60,132 nt of DNA from Jannaschia maritima (lineage in GTDB: Bacteria > Pseudomonadota > Alphaproteobacteria > Rhodobacterales > Rhodobacteraceae): NCBI RefSeq assembly GCF_030973515.1, contig NZ_JARGZA010000019.1:1-60132 (forward strand), read 5' to 3'. A program made the position numbers and the translations under genes. Below are positions 43,762 to 52,273 of this stretch, piece by piece; within the stretch, counting starts at the first letter, position 1, and the number at the start of each line of letters is the position of its first letter. Below the pieces are notes generated by a model, which did not search any database, was not told the origin of the DNA, and was given only the letters and a program-made list of their open reading frames with translations.

Positions 43762-44150
43762 GTCGCGCGCTTCTCGACACGCATCTTTTGCTTTGGGCAG
43801 CGATCGCGCCGCACCGTCTTCCCCGTGACGTCGCGGCGGCCTTGTCCGACGGACCCCTGACTCCCGTATACTCGGTCGCGTCCCTGTGGGAGGTGACGAT
43901 CAAGGCGGGTCAAGGCCGCGCCGACTTCGAGGTCGATCCGAACGAATTGCGCCGCGGGTTGCTCGCCGCGGGCTACCGGGAGCTTGCGATCGAAGCACGG
44001 CATGCCTTGGCGGTCGCCGACCTGCCCGCACTCCACGGCGACCCGTTCGATCGTCTGATGCTGGCGCAGGCGCGGATCGAACGGTTGCCGTTCTGGACGG
44101 TGGACCGGGCGGTCCTGCGTTATGGCAGCCCGGCGGAGGATGTCGGCTAG
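43758..44150 (+). CDS. PIN-domain toxin (VapC-like ribonuclease)
   Basis: 130 residues. Acidic metal-site residues of PIN nucleases are visible: LLDTHLLLWA (Asp7), SVASLWEVTIK (Glu), GDPFDRLMLAQA (Asp) and WTVDRAVLRYG (Asp). With the preceding Phd-type antitoxin it forms a type II addiction module 2.2 kb from parB, placed as if to stabilise this replicon. The start is GTG 43758. Confidence 0.9.
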   Translation: MSRALLDTHLLLWAAIAPHRLPRDVAAALSDGPLTPVYSVASLWEVTIKAGQGRADFEVDPNELRRGLLAAGYRELAIEARHALAVADLPALHGDPFDRLMLAQARIERLPFWTVDRAVLRYGSPAEDVG

Positions 44151-44205
44151 GGTCCGTCCGGGAACGCCGTGCGCGTCCCTGCGATGCGCGGTTCCCCGAC
44201 GGGGC

Positions 44206-45030
44206 CTACTCCAGCCGATAGAACCGCGCGGCGGTGCCGCCGAAGACGCGGGCCTGGTCGGCGGGGGAGAGATCCGCGCAGAGGTCGCGGGCGGTGTCGT
44301 GCCAATCCCCGTACTCGGCGCGCAAACGGCAGACGGGCCAGTCGCTGCCCCACATGACGCGGTCGGGACCGAAGGCGGACAGGGCGTGCTCCGCGTAGGG
44401 GCGCAGGTCGTCCGGGGTCCAGTCCTCCGTCGCCTCCGTCACCAGGCCGGACAGCTTCACGCAGGCCTCCGTGTCCTGCGCCAGGCGGGTCATGCCCCCG
44501 GCCCAGGCGTCGAAGGCGCCGCCCGCCACGTCGGGCTTCATGCAATGGTCGATGACCGCGCGCATGGGGTGGCGCGTCAGGACCGTGTGGAAGTTGGGCA
44601 GGTGATGGGGGAAGCCCAGGGCGTCGAAGCACAAATCCAGGTCGGCCACCGCGTCGAAGGCCCAGGCCACGTCCGCGCGCAGCATCCAGTCGTCGTCCGC
44701 GATGTCCTGGATCATCGGGCGGACGCCTTTGAACTTCGGGTGCCGGGCCAGGCGTTCCAACTGTTGGCGCTGGTCGGCATCCTCGAAGTCGATCCAGCCC
44801 ACGACGCCGCCGATCCAGTCGGTCGCGTCGGCCAGGCCCAGCATGTACTCGGTCTCGTGCAGCGTGGCGGCGGCCTGGACCAGCACGGTCCGGTCGATGC
44901 CGTGGGCCGCCAGGTGGGGCGCCATGTCGGCGGGGCGGTATTGGCGGTCCAGGATCGGATGCCCGTCCGGCATCCAGTCGTGGTCGCCGCGCAGGGGCTG
45001 CCACAGGTGGTGGTGGGCATCGACCTTCAT
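44206..45030 (-). CDS. Amidohydrolase-family lactonase (COG3618, L-fuconolactonase-like)
   Basis: 274 residues. It starts with the metal-binding VDAHHHLWQP and contains GIDRTVLVQAA, PKFKGVRPMIQD, DHCMKPDV, KLSGLVTEA and the terminal MWGSDWPVCRL Asp. This branch hydrolyses sugar lactones such as L-fucono-1,5-lactone. The ATG overlaps the aldo/keto-reductase stop (ATGA). Reductase and lactonase would run the first two steps of an oxidative L-fucose-type pathway. Confidence 0.86.
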   Translation of the reverse strand: MKVDAHHHLWQPLRGDHDWMPDGHPILDRQYRPADMAPHLAAHGIDRTVLVQAAATLHETEYMLGLADATDWIGGVVGWIDFEDADQRQQLERLARHPKFKGVRPMIQDIADDDWMLRADVAWAFDAVADLDLCFDALGFPHHLPNFHTVLTRHPMRAVIDHCMKPDVAGGAFDAWAGGMTRLAQDTEACVKLSGLVTEATEDWTPDDLRPYAEHALSAFGPDRVMWGSDWPVCRLRAEYGDWHDTARDLCADLSPADQARVFGGTAARFYRLE

Positions 45031-46052
45031 GTCGGCGCGTCCCCGCGCAGGAGGCCTTGATCCTTCAGGTCGGCCCACAGGGCTTCGGGGATCTCGGCGC
45101 GGGCCGCCTGCAGGTTGCCTTCCATCTCACTCGTGCCTTGGCCGCCGGGGATGACGCTGACGGTGGCGGGATGCAGCAGCGGGAATTGGAAGGCCGCATC
45201 GACCAGACGCACGCCGTGGGCGTCGCAGACCCGTTCGATCGCCGCCACGCGGTCGAGCACGTCCTGCGGCGCGGGGTCGTAGTCGTAGAACGCGCCGGGC
45301 TTGGGGCCCGTGGCCAGGATGCCCGAATTGTACGGCCCGCCCGTCACGATGCCGATGCCGCGCGCCTCGCACAATGGCAGGAACGTATCCAGGGCGTGCT
45401 GCTCCAACAGGGTGTAGCGGCCCGCCAGCAGGAACAGGTCGTAGTCGCCGCGCTCGGCCAGTTGCTGGCACACCTGCCATTCGTTGACGCCGGCGCCGAA
45501 GGCCTTGATCGCGCCCTCGCCGCGCAGGCGTTCCAGCGCGTGGTAGCCGCCCGCTTGCAACTGGTCGACCTTGGCGTGGACGTTGGCGCGGCTGCCCTGG
45601 TTGGGGACGTCGATGTCGTGGGCGAACAGGATGTCGAACCGGTCCACCCCCAGCCGCGCGAAGCTGTGCTCGATGGACCGCATCACCCCGTCGTAGGAGT
45701 AGTCGTAGACCTCGCGCCGGTTGGGCACGTCGAACCACTTGCCGTGACCGTCTCGCGACTCCGCCGTGGCGGGCACGAGATAGCGGCCGACCTTCGTGCT
45801 GAGCACGTACTCGTCGCGGGGCTTGTCGCGCAGGAAGCGGTTCAGCCGCGTTTCCGACAGGCCGAGGCCATAGAGCGGCGCTGTGTCGTAGTAGCGCACG
45901 CCCGCGTCCCAGGCCGCCTGCAGGATCGCGTCGGCCTCGTCGTCCGTGATCGCGCGGTACAGGTTGCCCAAGGGCGCCGTGCCGAAGCCCAGTTCGGTGA
46001 AGGTGAGGCCGCCGTCGCCCCTGCGGTCCCAGTGTCGCGTCTTCAATGCCAT
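45027..46052 (-). CDS. Aldo/keto reductase, aldose (L-fucose-type) dehydrogenase group
   Basis: 341 residues. The catalytic tetrad is visible in YYDTAPLYGLG (Asp, Tyr), LSTKVGRYL (Lys) and DILFAHDIDVP (His), with the NADP-binding VIPGG segment near the end. YGLGLSETRLNRFL and DYSYDGVMRSIEHS resemble D-threo-aldose/pyridoxal 4-dehydrogenases. It would make a lactone for the downstream amidohydrolase. GGGGAGGA five bases ahead fixes ATG 46052. It is divergent from the FGGY kinase over an 80-bp gap. Confidence 0.86.
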   Translation of the reverse strand: MALKTRHWDRRGDGGLTFTELGFGTAPLGNLYRAITDDEADAILQAAWDAGVRYYDTAPLYGLGLSETRLNRFLRDKPRDEYVLSTKVGRYLVPATAESRDGHGKWFDVPNRREVYDYSYDGVMRSIEHSFARLGVDRFDILFAHDIDVPNQGSRANVHAKVDQLQAGGYHALERLRGEGAIKAFGAGVNEWQVCQQLAERGDYDLFLLAGRYTLLEQHALDTFLPLCEARGIGIVTGGPYNSGILATGPKPGAFYDYDPAPQDVLDRVAAIERVCDAHGVRLVDAAFQFPLLHPATVSVIPGGQGTSEMEGNLQAARAEIPEALWADLKDQGLLRGDAPT

Positions 46053-46102
46053 GTGTGTCCTCCCCGATACGACCGCCATGCTAGAAGGGCCGGGGCCGCT
46101 GC

Positions 46103-46119
46103 GCTAGCGTCCGCGGACG
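46103..46119 (+). promoter_or_regulatory. GCTAGCGTCC motif running into a CGTCCGCGGACG palindrome
   Basis: Located 14-30 bp before the FGGY kinase start. The 12-bp palindrome 46108-46119 is perfect. GCTAGCGTCC recurs exactly before the ABC ATPase (58437-58446), and as GCTAACGTCC before the MalF-type permease (52246-52255, minus). Confidence 0.4.
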
Positions 46120-46132
46120 GGGAGGAGCGGGC

Positions 46133-47608
46133 ATGACGTATCTGCTGGGCATCGACATCGGCACGTATCAGGGGAAGGCCGTGCTGGCACGGCCCGACGG
46201 GACGGTCGTGGCGCAGGCCGTGCGCGACCATCGGATGGACGTGCCCCGGCCCGGCTGGGCGGAGCACGACGCGGACGCCGTGTGGTGGGACGGTCTGGTG
46301 GCCTTGTGCCGGGACGTGCTGGCGGGGGTGGATGCGGGGGCGGTGGCGGCCCTCGCGGTCAGCGGGATCGGGCCCTGCGTGCTGCCCGTGGACGGGGACG
46401 GAGCGCCGCTGTGTCCCGCGATCCTGTACGGGGTGGACGCGCGGGCGGGCGCGCAGATCGCGGCGATGACGGAACGGCTGGGCGCGGACGCGATGCTGGA
46501 CGTGTCCGGCAACGTCCTGACCACGCAGTCGGTCGGCCCCAAGGTCCAGTGGCTGCGCGACGAGCGCCCCGCGCTGTGGGACCGCACGGCGGCGATCGAG
46601 ACCTGCACCACCTTCCTCGTGCGTCGTCTGACGGGCGAACGCGTGCTGGACCACCATTCGGCCGGGCAGTGGACGCCGTTCTACGACGCGCGGGCGGGGA
46701 CGTGGTCGGAGGCGATGTGCCAGGGCGTGGTGGAGGTGGACCGGTTGCCCCGGCTGGTCTGGACGACGGACGTGGCGGGAACGGTGACGGACGCGGCGGC
46801 GGCGGCCACGGGGCTGGCGCCGGGCACGCCCGTCACCGCGGGCACCATCGACGCCGCCGCGGAGGCCGTCAGCGTGGGCGTGCGCGACGCGGGCGACCTG
46901 ATGGTGATGTACGGGTCCAGCATGTTCCTGATCCAGGTCACGCCCGACCGGCTGGTGGACGCTGCGCTGTGGTCCGCGCCGTGGCTGTGGCCCGGCACGT
47001 GGTGTTCCATGGCGGGGCAGGGGACGTCGGGCACCCTGACGCGCTGGTTCCGCGACGTCCTGGCCCGCGAGCTGGGCGACGACGCCTTCGCCGCGCTGTG
47101 CGCGGAGGCCGCGGCGACGCCTCCGGGGGCGGAGGGGCTGCTGTGCCTGCCCTACTTCTCGGGCGAACGCACGCCGATCCAGGACCCGCAGGCGCGGGGC
47201 GCGTTCTTCGGGCTGAACCTGACCCACGGACGCGGCCACCTGTTCCGCGCCGCCTGCGAGGGGGTCGCCATGGGCACGGCCCACGTGGTCGAGACGTTCC
47301 GCGCGGGCGGGGCGGCGCCGTCGCGCGTGCTGGCTGTGGGGGGCGGGGTGCGCAACGCCGTATGGCTCCAGGCCACGGGCGACCTGACGGGTGTAGCGCA
47401 GCACCTGTGCCGGTCGAGCGTGGGCGCGTCCCTGGGCGACGCCTTCCTGGCGGGCTGCGCCGTGGGGGCGGTGGACCCCGGCGCGATCGCGGACTGGAAC
47501 CCGGTGGAGCGGGTGGTGGAGCCGGTGGCACGTGACGTCTATGCCCGCCAATACGCCCTGTGGCGCGAGCTGTACGAGGGGACGAAGGGGATCGCGCACC
47601 GGCTGTGA
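46133..47608 (+). CDS. FGGY-family carbohydrate kinase
   Basis: 491 residues, the usual length. N-terminal phosphate loop GIDIGTYQGKAVL, ILYGVDARAGAQI, DHHSAGQWTPFYD, catalytic AGTIDAAAEAVSVG, and C-terminal GLNLTHGRGHLFRAACEGVAMG plus AVGGGVRNAVWLQ. The family phosphorylates polyols and ketoses (xylulose, ribulose, fuculose). The sugar is not readable from sequence. It follows the FucU/fuconolactonase theme of the region. Confidence 0.88.
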   Translation: MTYLLGIDIGTYQGKAVLARPDGTVVAQAVRDHRMDVPRPGWAEHDADAVWWDGLVALCRDVLAGVDAGAVAALAVSGIGPCVLPVDGDGAPLCPAILYGVDARAGAQIAAMTERLGADAMLDVSGNVLTTQSVGPKVQWLRDERPALWDRTAAIETCTTFLVRRLTGERVLDHHSAGQWTPFYDARAGTWSEAMCQGVVEVDRLPRLVWTTDVAGTVTDAAAAATGLAPGTPVTAGTIDAAAEAVSVGVRDAGDLMVMYGSSMFLIQVTPDRLVDAALWSAPWLWPGTWCSMAGQGTSGTLTRWFRDVLARELGDDAFAALCAEAAATPPGAEGLLCLPYFSGERTPIQDPQARGAFFGLNLTHGRGHLFRAACEGVAMGTAHVVETFRAGGAAPSRVLAVGGGVRNAVWLQATGDLTGVAQHLCRSSVGASLGDAFLAGCAVGAVDPGAIADWNPVERVVEPVARDVYARQYALWRELYEGTKGIAHRL

Positions 47609-47654
47609 CGCGGGGCGCGGCCCGACGGGGATGGTGGCCGTGCCGCGCCCCGCG
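47609..47654 (+). terminator. 13-bp-stem hairpin after the FGGY kinase
   Basis: CGCGGGGCGCGGC (47609-47621) pairs perfectly with GCCGCGCCCCGCG (47642-47654) over a 20-base loop, starting at the base after the kinase stop. There is only a short T-run (GTTT). The rest of the 262-bp gap shows no gene. Confidence 0.65.
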
Positions 47655-47870
47655 ATCACGTTTCCGCGACACGGTGCCGCCGATGCGCCTTCCTTCGCGG
47701 CGGAACGGTGGACAGGGGTTGGGGAGATGTGCTTGCTGGGACGCATCTGGCGGGACCGGCCCCGCCTTCGCCGCCGAAGGCCCGCATCCCGCGGCCCAAG
47801 CCTCGGTCGGCCTTCGATCCCGCGGCGCCGGTTCCGGCCCGGGATCCCATACGTCGAGGGAGACGTTTCC

Positions 47871-48842
47871 ATGAAGATCACCGCATCCTTGCCCGTCCTC
47901 GGGGCCGTTCTGCTGCTTCCCGCCGCCGCGCAGGCGCAGGACGCCTGCGGCGACGTCGTCATCACCGAGATGGACTGGGCGTCCGCCGCGATCGTGACCC
48001 AGGTGTCCACCTTCCTGATGACGCAGGGCTATGGCTGCGACGTCCAGGTCGTGCCGTCCTCGACCACGCCCGCGATGGTATCGGTGGCCGAGACCGGCAA
48101 GCCCGACATCGTCACGGAGGTCTGGACCAACGGCAACCCCGGCTACGACGAGCTGGCCGCGGCGGGCACCATCGTCACGCTGGCCGACGTCCTGTCGGAC
48201 GGCGGCGTGCAGGGCTTCTATATCCCCACCGTCCTCGCGGAGGCGCATCCCGAGCTGACCACCATCGACGGCGTGCTGGCCAACCCCGACCTGGTCGGCG
48301 GGCGCCTGCACAGCTGCCCTGAAGGCTGGGCCTGCCAGAACACCGCCACCGCGTATGCCCGCGCCGCCGGGTTCGAGGAGGCGGGGATCGAGGTGTTCCA
48401 GCACGGCTCCGGCGAGACGCTGGCGACCTCGATGGCGGCCGCGGTCGAGAACGGCGATCCCTGGTTCGGCTACTACTGGGAGCCGACGAGCATCCTGGGC
48501 AAGTACGACATGACGCGGGTCGATCTGGGCGAGTACGACCAGGAGACCTTCACCTGCAACTCCGACCCCGCCTGCGAGGACATCGGCGTGACCGCCTATC
48601 CGGTGGTGCCCGTCAAGACGGTCGTGACGACGACCTTCGAGGCGGAGAACCCGACCATCACCGCGCTGATGAACAACGTCCGGTTCACCAACGCCCAGAT
48701 GGGCGAGGTCCTGGCCTGGCAGGAGGACAACGGCGCGTCCAACTCGGAGGCGGCGGTGTACTTCCTGACGACCTATCCGGAGGTCTGGGGCGGCTGGGTG
48801 GACGACGCCGCGCGCGAACGTCTTTCGGCGCTGCTGCAGTAA
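47871..48842 (+). CDS. ProX/OpuAC-type glycine betaine-binding protein, orphan
   Basis: 323 residues: Sec signal (cleavage after AAAQA) and a mature part with VVITEMDWASAAIVTQVSTFLM, DIVTEVWTNGNPGY, GWACQNTATAYARAAGF and GDPWFGYYWEPTSILGKYD, a Trp-rich quaternary-amine site typical of ProX/ChoX. Six Cys suggest disulphides. GAGGGAGA precedes ATG 47871. No permease or ATPase is adjacent; it could supply the transporter at 22637-25287 or one outside the window. Confidence 0.85.
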   Translation: MKITASLPVLGAVLLLPAAAQAQDACGDVVITEMDWASAAIVTQVSTFLMTQGYGCDVQVVPSSTTPAMVSVAETGKPDIVTEVWTNGNPGYDELAAAGTIVTLADVLSDGGVQGFYIPTVLAEAHPELTTIDGVLANPDLVGGRLHSCPEGWACQNTATAYARAAGFEEAGIEVFQHGSGETLATSMAAAVENGDPWFGYYWEPTSILGKYDMTRVDLGEYDQETFTCNSDPACEDIGVTAYPVVPVKTVVTTTFEAENPTITALMNNVRFTNAQMGEVLAWQEDNGASNSEAAVYFLTTYPEVWGGWVDDAARERLSALLQ

Positions 48843-48904
48843 GGGTCGGGCGCGGTCGGGTCCGTCCGGGCCCCCGCGCCCGCCCGGGGCGGCCGGGGCC
48901 GGGG

Positions 48905-49231
48905 TCAGTCGACGGACTTCACCCCGTCCTCGCCCAGGGCGCCCTTCGCGGCCTTCACCACCTCGGCCGCCGTGCCGAACGCGCCGTCGAGGATGGCGTG
49001 GAGCACCTGCTGCATCGGGTCCTTCGCGGCGTCCTTCACCTCGATCCGCGCGGGGCCGCCATCGGCGGGAAAGACGGTGACGTGGCCGTAGGGCATGGCC
49101 GCGTCGCGGGCGATCGGATGCGCGGCCCCCGGACGCTGATCGATCACCAGCCCGCCCTTGCGACGGTCGATCCAGGTGGCCACGAACGTCGATACCGCCG
49201 CCAGGCCGCCGGCGACCAGGATGCACGTCAC
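48905..49231 (-). CDS. Small unknown membrane protein coupled to a subtilase
   Basis: About 108 residues from GTG 49231, which overlaps the subtilase stop (GTGA). One N-terminal membrane segment (VTCILVAGGLAAVSTFVATWI) is followed by a basic stop-transfer IDRRKGG and a soluble tail with AAKDPMQQVLHAILDGAFGTAAEVVKAAKGALGEDG, probably helical. I do not recognise a family. Position and coupling suggest a partner or substrate of the protease. A GC-rich 62-bp gap separates its end from the convergent ProX gene. Confidence 0.65.
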   Translation of the reverse strand: MTCILVAGGLAAVSTFVATWIDRRKGGLVIDQRPGAAHPIARDAAMPYGHVTVFPADGGPARIEVKDAAKDPMQQVLHAILDGAFGTAAEVVKAAKGALGEDGVKSVD

Positions 49232-50223
49232 GATCGCCGACTGGGCCTCGATCGTGCCTTCGGGCCCCGCCCGGACCGGAGGTCCCCCATCAGGCTGTCG
49301 GCCATCGCGGCGAACCATCCCATCCGCGCATAGGCGGACAGGTCGGCGGGCCGGTCCATCAGCGCGGCGAAGCCCGCGAAGAGAGGCGCGGCGAAGCTGG
49401 TCCCCACGCCGGGGATCGCGCGGGGCAGCGACAGGTCCACGCAGAGTGACTGGCGCGACGTGCCGGGCGTGGACGACGCGATCTCGACCCCGTCGGGCGT
49501 GGTGCGGCGCCCCGTGCCGAAGAAGCCCGCCGCGAAGACCGCCGGGCTGGCGGTGGGGGTGAAGATGCGCCTTCGATGGTTGCCCGCCGCCGCCACGACC
49601 GTCGCGCCCGATGCGGCCAGCGCCTCCGCCGGGGCGGTCAGGTCGGATCGGGGCAGGCGGTCCAGGAGGTTGCGCCAGTTGCCCCGCCGGGCCGCGCGCG
49701 ACAGGGCCCAGAAGGAATGGGTATCGTCGTCGGGTCCGGGCCGCCAATCGGCCGTCGCCCGTTCCGCCCGCTGCCAGGCGAGGGGGTCGAACACGTCCGC
49801 GAGCGGGCTGCCGATGCCGAAGCTGAGGTTGACGATCGCGCCCCGTTCGTTCGCGGCCCGGGCGAAGGCGTCCGCCATCCGGTCCGGCGCGTAGGCGGTG
49901 GGGACCAGAACCAGGCGCGCCGCGGGCGCCACCGCGCCGACGAGCAGGGCGACCGCCGTGCCGTGGGTGGTGCGTGCGGGGTCCGGGTTTGGCCAGGCGA
50001 GGGCGCCGGGCGGGAAGGCGTCCGGATCGAAGCCATCGTCTATGATCGCGACCGTGCGCCCCTCGCCCGTCTCGCCCCGCCACCACGCCAGGCGGACGGC
50101 GTCCCAGAACGGACCGGTCCGGTCGAGCGTCAGGCGGCGCGTGCCGGGGTCGTAGCGGCGCAGGACGCGGGCGGCGATGTCCGCCCCGCCCAGGGGCACG
50201 ATGCGCCCGGCGTCGCCGTTCAC
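49228..50223 (-). CDS. Subtilisin-like S8 serine protease without signal peptide
   Basis: 331 residues. The triad is visible: VAIIDDGFDPD (Asp62), TTHGTAVALLVG (His87) and GVGTSFAAPLFAGFAAL (Ser); the oxyanion Asn is in VVAAAGNHRRR. There is no signal peptide or propeptide of the usual kind, so it is probably cytoplasmic unless exported by another route. The start GTG 50223 overlaps the MalG-type permease stop (GTGA), and its stop overlaps the small membrane protein start (GTGA). A subtilase at the end of a sugar ABC operon is unusual. Confidence 0.85.
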   Translation of the reverse strand: MNGDAGRIVPLGGADIAARVLRRYDPGTRRLTLDRTGPFWDAVRLAWWRGETGEGRTVAIIDDGFDPDAFPPGALAWPNPDPARTTHGTAVALLVGAVAPAARLVLVPTAYAPDRMADAFARAANERGAIVNLSFGIGSPLADVFDPLAWQRAERATADWRPGPDDDTHSFWALSRAARRGNWRNLLDRLPRSDLTAPAEALAASGATVVAAAGNHRRRIFTPTASPAVFAAGFFGTGRRTTPDGVEIASSTPGTSRQSLCVDLSLPRAIPGVGTSFAAPLFAGFAALMDRPADLSAYARMGWFAAMADSLMGDLRSGRGPKARSRPSRRS

Positions 50224-51152
50224 TTCACCGCGCCGGCCGCCATGCCCTTGATGATGAACCGCTCCAGAAGGATGCCGATGGCGATCAGGGGCAGGATCGC
50301 AGCGAAGGACAGGGCGGCCATGGACCACCACGATATGCCCTGGCTGCCGGTCTGGGACGCCACCATGACGGGCAGGGTGTTGGCGTGCGTGGACGTCAGC
50401 AGGGCCGCGAAGAAGTACTCGTTCCAGGTCAGGACCAGGGACAGGATGAAGGCCGCAACCATGCCGGGCAGGGCGATGGGCAGGATGATCGTCAGGAACG
50501 CGCCCCACACGCCAAGGCCGTCGACCATGGCGGCCTCCTCCAGCTCGGTGGGGATGGCGGCGAACTGGTCGCGCATGATCCAGATCACGATGGGCAGGAC
50601 CGTCAGCGTGTAGAGCAGGATCAGCCCGATCCGGCTGTCGAGCATGTCGAGCTCGCGGTAGAGGATGAGGAAGGGCAGGGCCAGCACCACGGGCGGCAGG
50701 ATCAGCTGGCTGAGGAAGAAGAAGCTGATGTCGCCGTTGCGCATCGGCCCGAACCGGTACTGGAACCGCGACAGGCCGTAGGCGGCGCAGGCCCCCAGCA
50801 CCACCGCCAGGAGGGACGCGGACACGGAGATGATCGTCGAGTTCCAGAACCGGCGCAGGAACTCCTGCCGGGGGGTGGAGACCTGGCCTATCGTGTCGGG
50901 CGACAGGCCGAGCGCGCGCCAGCCCAGGCGCTTCGGCTCGAAGTCGACGTAGGGGATCAGGTTGCCCTGCATCACGTCGGGGGCCGCCTTGAACGAGGTC
51001 GTGACCGTCCAGTAGATCGGGAACAGGCAGACCACCGCCCAGGCGATCAGCAGGGCGTAGATCCCGACCTTGCCCAGCACGAAGCCCGGTCGGAACGCAC
51101 GGTCGGCGGGCGCGTCGTGGAAGATCTGGCTGTCGTCGGATGCGGTGGTCAT
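50220..51152 (-). CDS. Sugar ABC permease, MalG/UgpE type
   Basis: 310 residues with six hydrophobic segments and the EAA loop ELEEAAMVDGLGVWGAFLTIILPIALPG; FPIYWTVTTSFK near the N-terminus and TWNEYFFAALLT near the C-terminus are family landmarks. An insert (VDFEPKRLGWRALGLSPDTIG) between the first two segments is typical of polyol-type systems. Its start overlaps the MalF-type stop (ATGA). Confidence 0.9.
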   Translation of the reverse strand: MTTASDDSQIFHDAPADRAFRPGFVLGKVGIYALLIAWAVVCLFPIYWTVTTSFKAAPDVMQGNLIPYVDFEPKRLGWRALGLSPDTIGQVSTPRQEFLRRFWNSTIISVSASLLAVVLGACAAYGLSRFQYRFGPMRNGDISFFFLSQLILPPVVLALPFLILYRELDMLDSRIGLILLYTLTVLPIVIWIMRDQFAAIPTELEEAAMVDGLGVWGAFLTIILPIALPGMVAAFILSLVLTWNEYFFAALLTSTHANTLPVMVASQTGSQGISWWSMAALSFAAILPLIAIGILLERFIIKGMAAGAVK

Positions 51153-52240
51153 GCGTGCGGCTTCGTCCAGCGTTCGGTGGCCTTCATCAGCACGGTCATC
51201 GCGACGACGATCAGCACGAGGTAGATGAAGGCCAGCATCGTCCCGTAGCCCACGTTCGACCGGTCGCGGTATTCGCGGAAGATGAAGCTGGTCACGGTGT
51301 CGGTGGCGCCCCCCGGCCCGCCCGACGTGATGTTGATGACGATGTCGGCCAGCTTCAGCTTGAAGATGATGCGGATCAGGATGGCGGTGATGCTGACGGG
51401 CAGCATCAGGGGGAACGTGATCTCCCAGAAGCGGCGCCAGGGGGACGCGCCGTCGACCTCCGCGGCCTCGCGCAGCTCGGACGGGATGGCCTGCAGGCCG
51501 GCCAGCAGCATGATCATCATGAAGGGGATGAAGGTCCACGCATCCATCGCCATGATCATCAGCCGTGCGATCGTGGGGTCGCCGAAGAAGGACGGCGTGT
51601 CCCACCCGAGCTCTCGCGCCAGGCGGGCCATGGGGCCGAAGCGCGGCTCGAACATGGACTTACCGATCATCCACGACACGGCGACCGGCGACAGCATCAG
51701 CGGCAGCAGGAACGCCACGCGGAAGAACTTGCGCGCCCGGATGTCCGCGTTCAGCAGCAGCGCCAGCCCGAAGGCGATGACGTACTCGACCCCGATGGCC
51801 GCGGTGTAGAGGACCATGTTCCACAGCGCGTTCAGATAGAACGGGTCCGCGAACGCCTGGCGCAGGTTGTCGAGCCCGTTGAACTGCCGCCCGTCGGGCG
51901 AGGCGAGGTTCCAGTCGGACAGCGCGATGCCCACCCCGAAGATCAGCGGGAACACCACCAGCGCGCCGACGAACAGGGCCGCGGGCAGCACGAACAGGAC
52001 GCGCTTGCCTTGCTCGCCCTTCGCGACGACCTGCGCCCAGCACAGCATCGTCGCGAAGAACAGGAACGCATAAAGGGTCGGGCGCCACGACGTCAGGCCC
52101 AGATCCAGCGCGCCGGATCGGTCCAGCCACTGGACCAGGGCCACGACGACCAGCAGCGCCAGGCTGCCCCAGATCATCAGGCGGCCCCGGCGCGCGCGTC
52201 CGTCCGAGATGTCGTCGTCGGTGACGATGTGCAGGCTCAT
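51149..52240 (-). CDS. Sugar ABC permease, MalF/UgpA type
   Basis: 363 residues, longer than usual because of an extra N-terminal part with two or three additional hydrophobic segments (LMIWGSLALLVVVALVQWL, TLYAFLFFATMLCWA). The core has FVLPAALFVGALVVFPL, SELREAAEVDGASPWRRFWEITFPLM (EAA loop) and TSGGPGGATDTVTSFI. First gene of the MalF-MalG-subtilase-small protein chain. The binding protein lies 2 kb away at 54208-55872. Confidence 0.9.
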   Translation of the reverse strand: MSLHIVTDDDISDGRARRGRLMIWGSLALLVVVALVQWLDRSGALDLGLTSWRPTLYAFLFFATMLCWAQVVAKGEQGKRVLFVLPAALFVGALVVFPLIFGVGIALSDWNLASPDGRQFNGLDNLRQAFADPFYLNALWNMVLYTAAIGVEYVIAFGLALLLNADIRARKFFRVAFLLPLMLSPVAVSWMIGKSMFEPRFGPMARLARELGWDTPSFFGDPTIARLMIMAMDAWTFIPFMMIMLLAGLQAIPSELREAAEVDGASPWRRFWEITFPLMLPVSITAILIRIIFKLKLADIVINITSGGPGGATDTVTSFIFREYRDRSNVGYGTMLAFIYLVLIVVAMTVLMKATERWTKPHA

Positions 52241-52245
52241 GCGCG

Positions 52246-52255
52246 GGACGTTAGC
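52246..52255 (-). promoter_or_regulatory. GCTAACGTCC motif before the MalF-type gene
   Basis: Lies 6-15 bp upstream of ATG 52240 on the minus strand; a one-base variant of the motif at 46103 and 58437. Too close to the start for a normal -10 box unless the transcript is nearly leaderless or the real start is further in. Confidence 0.3.
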
Positions 52256-52273
52256 GGGGGCGGGGCCCCCTGC

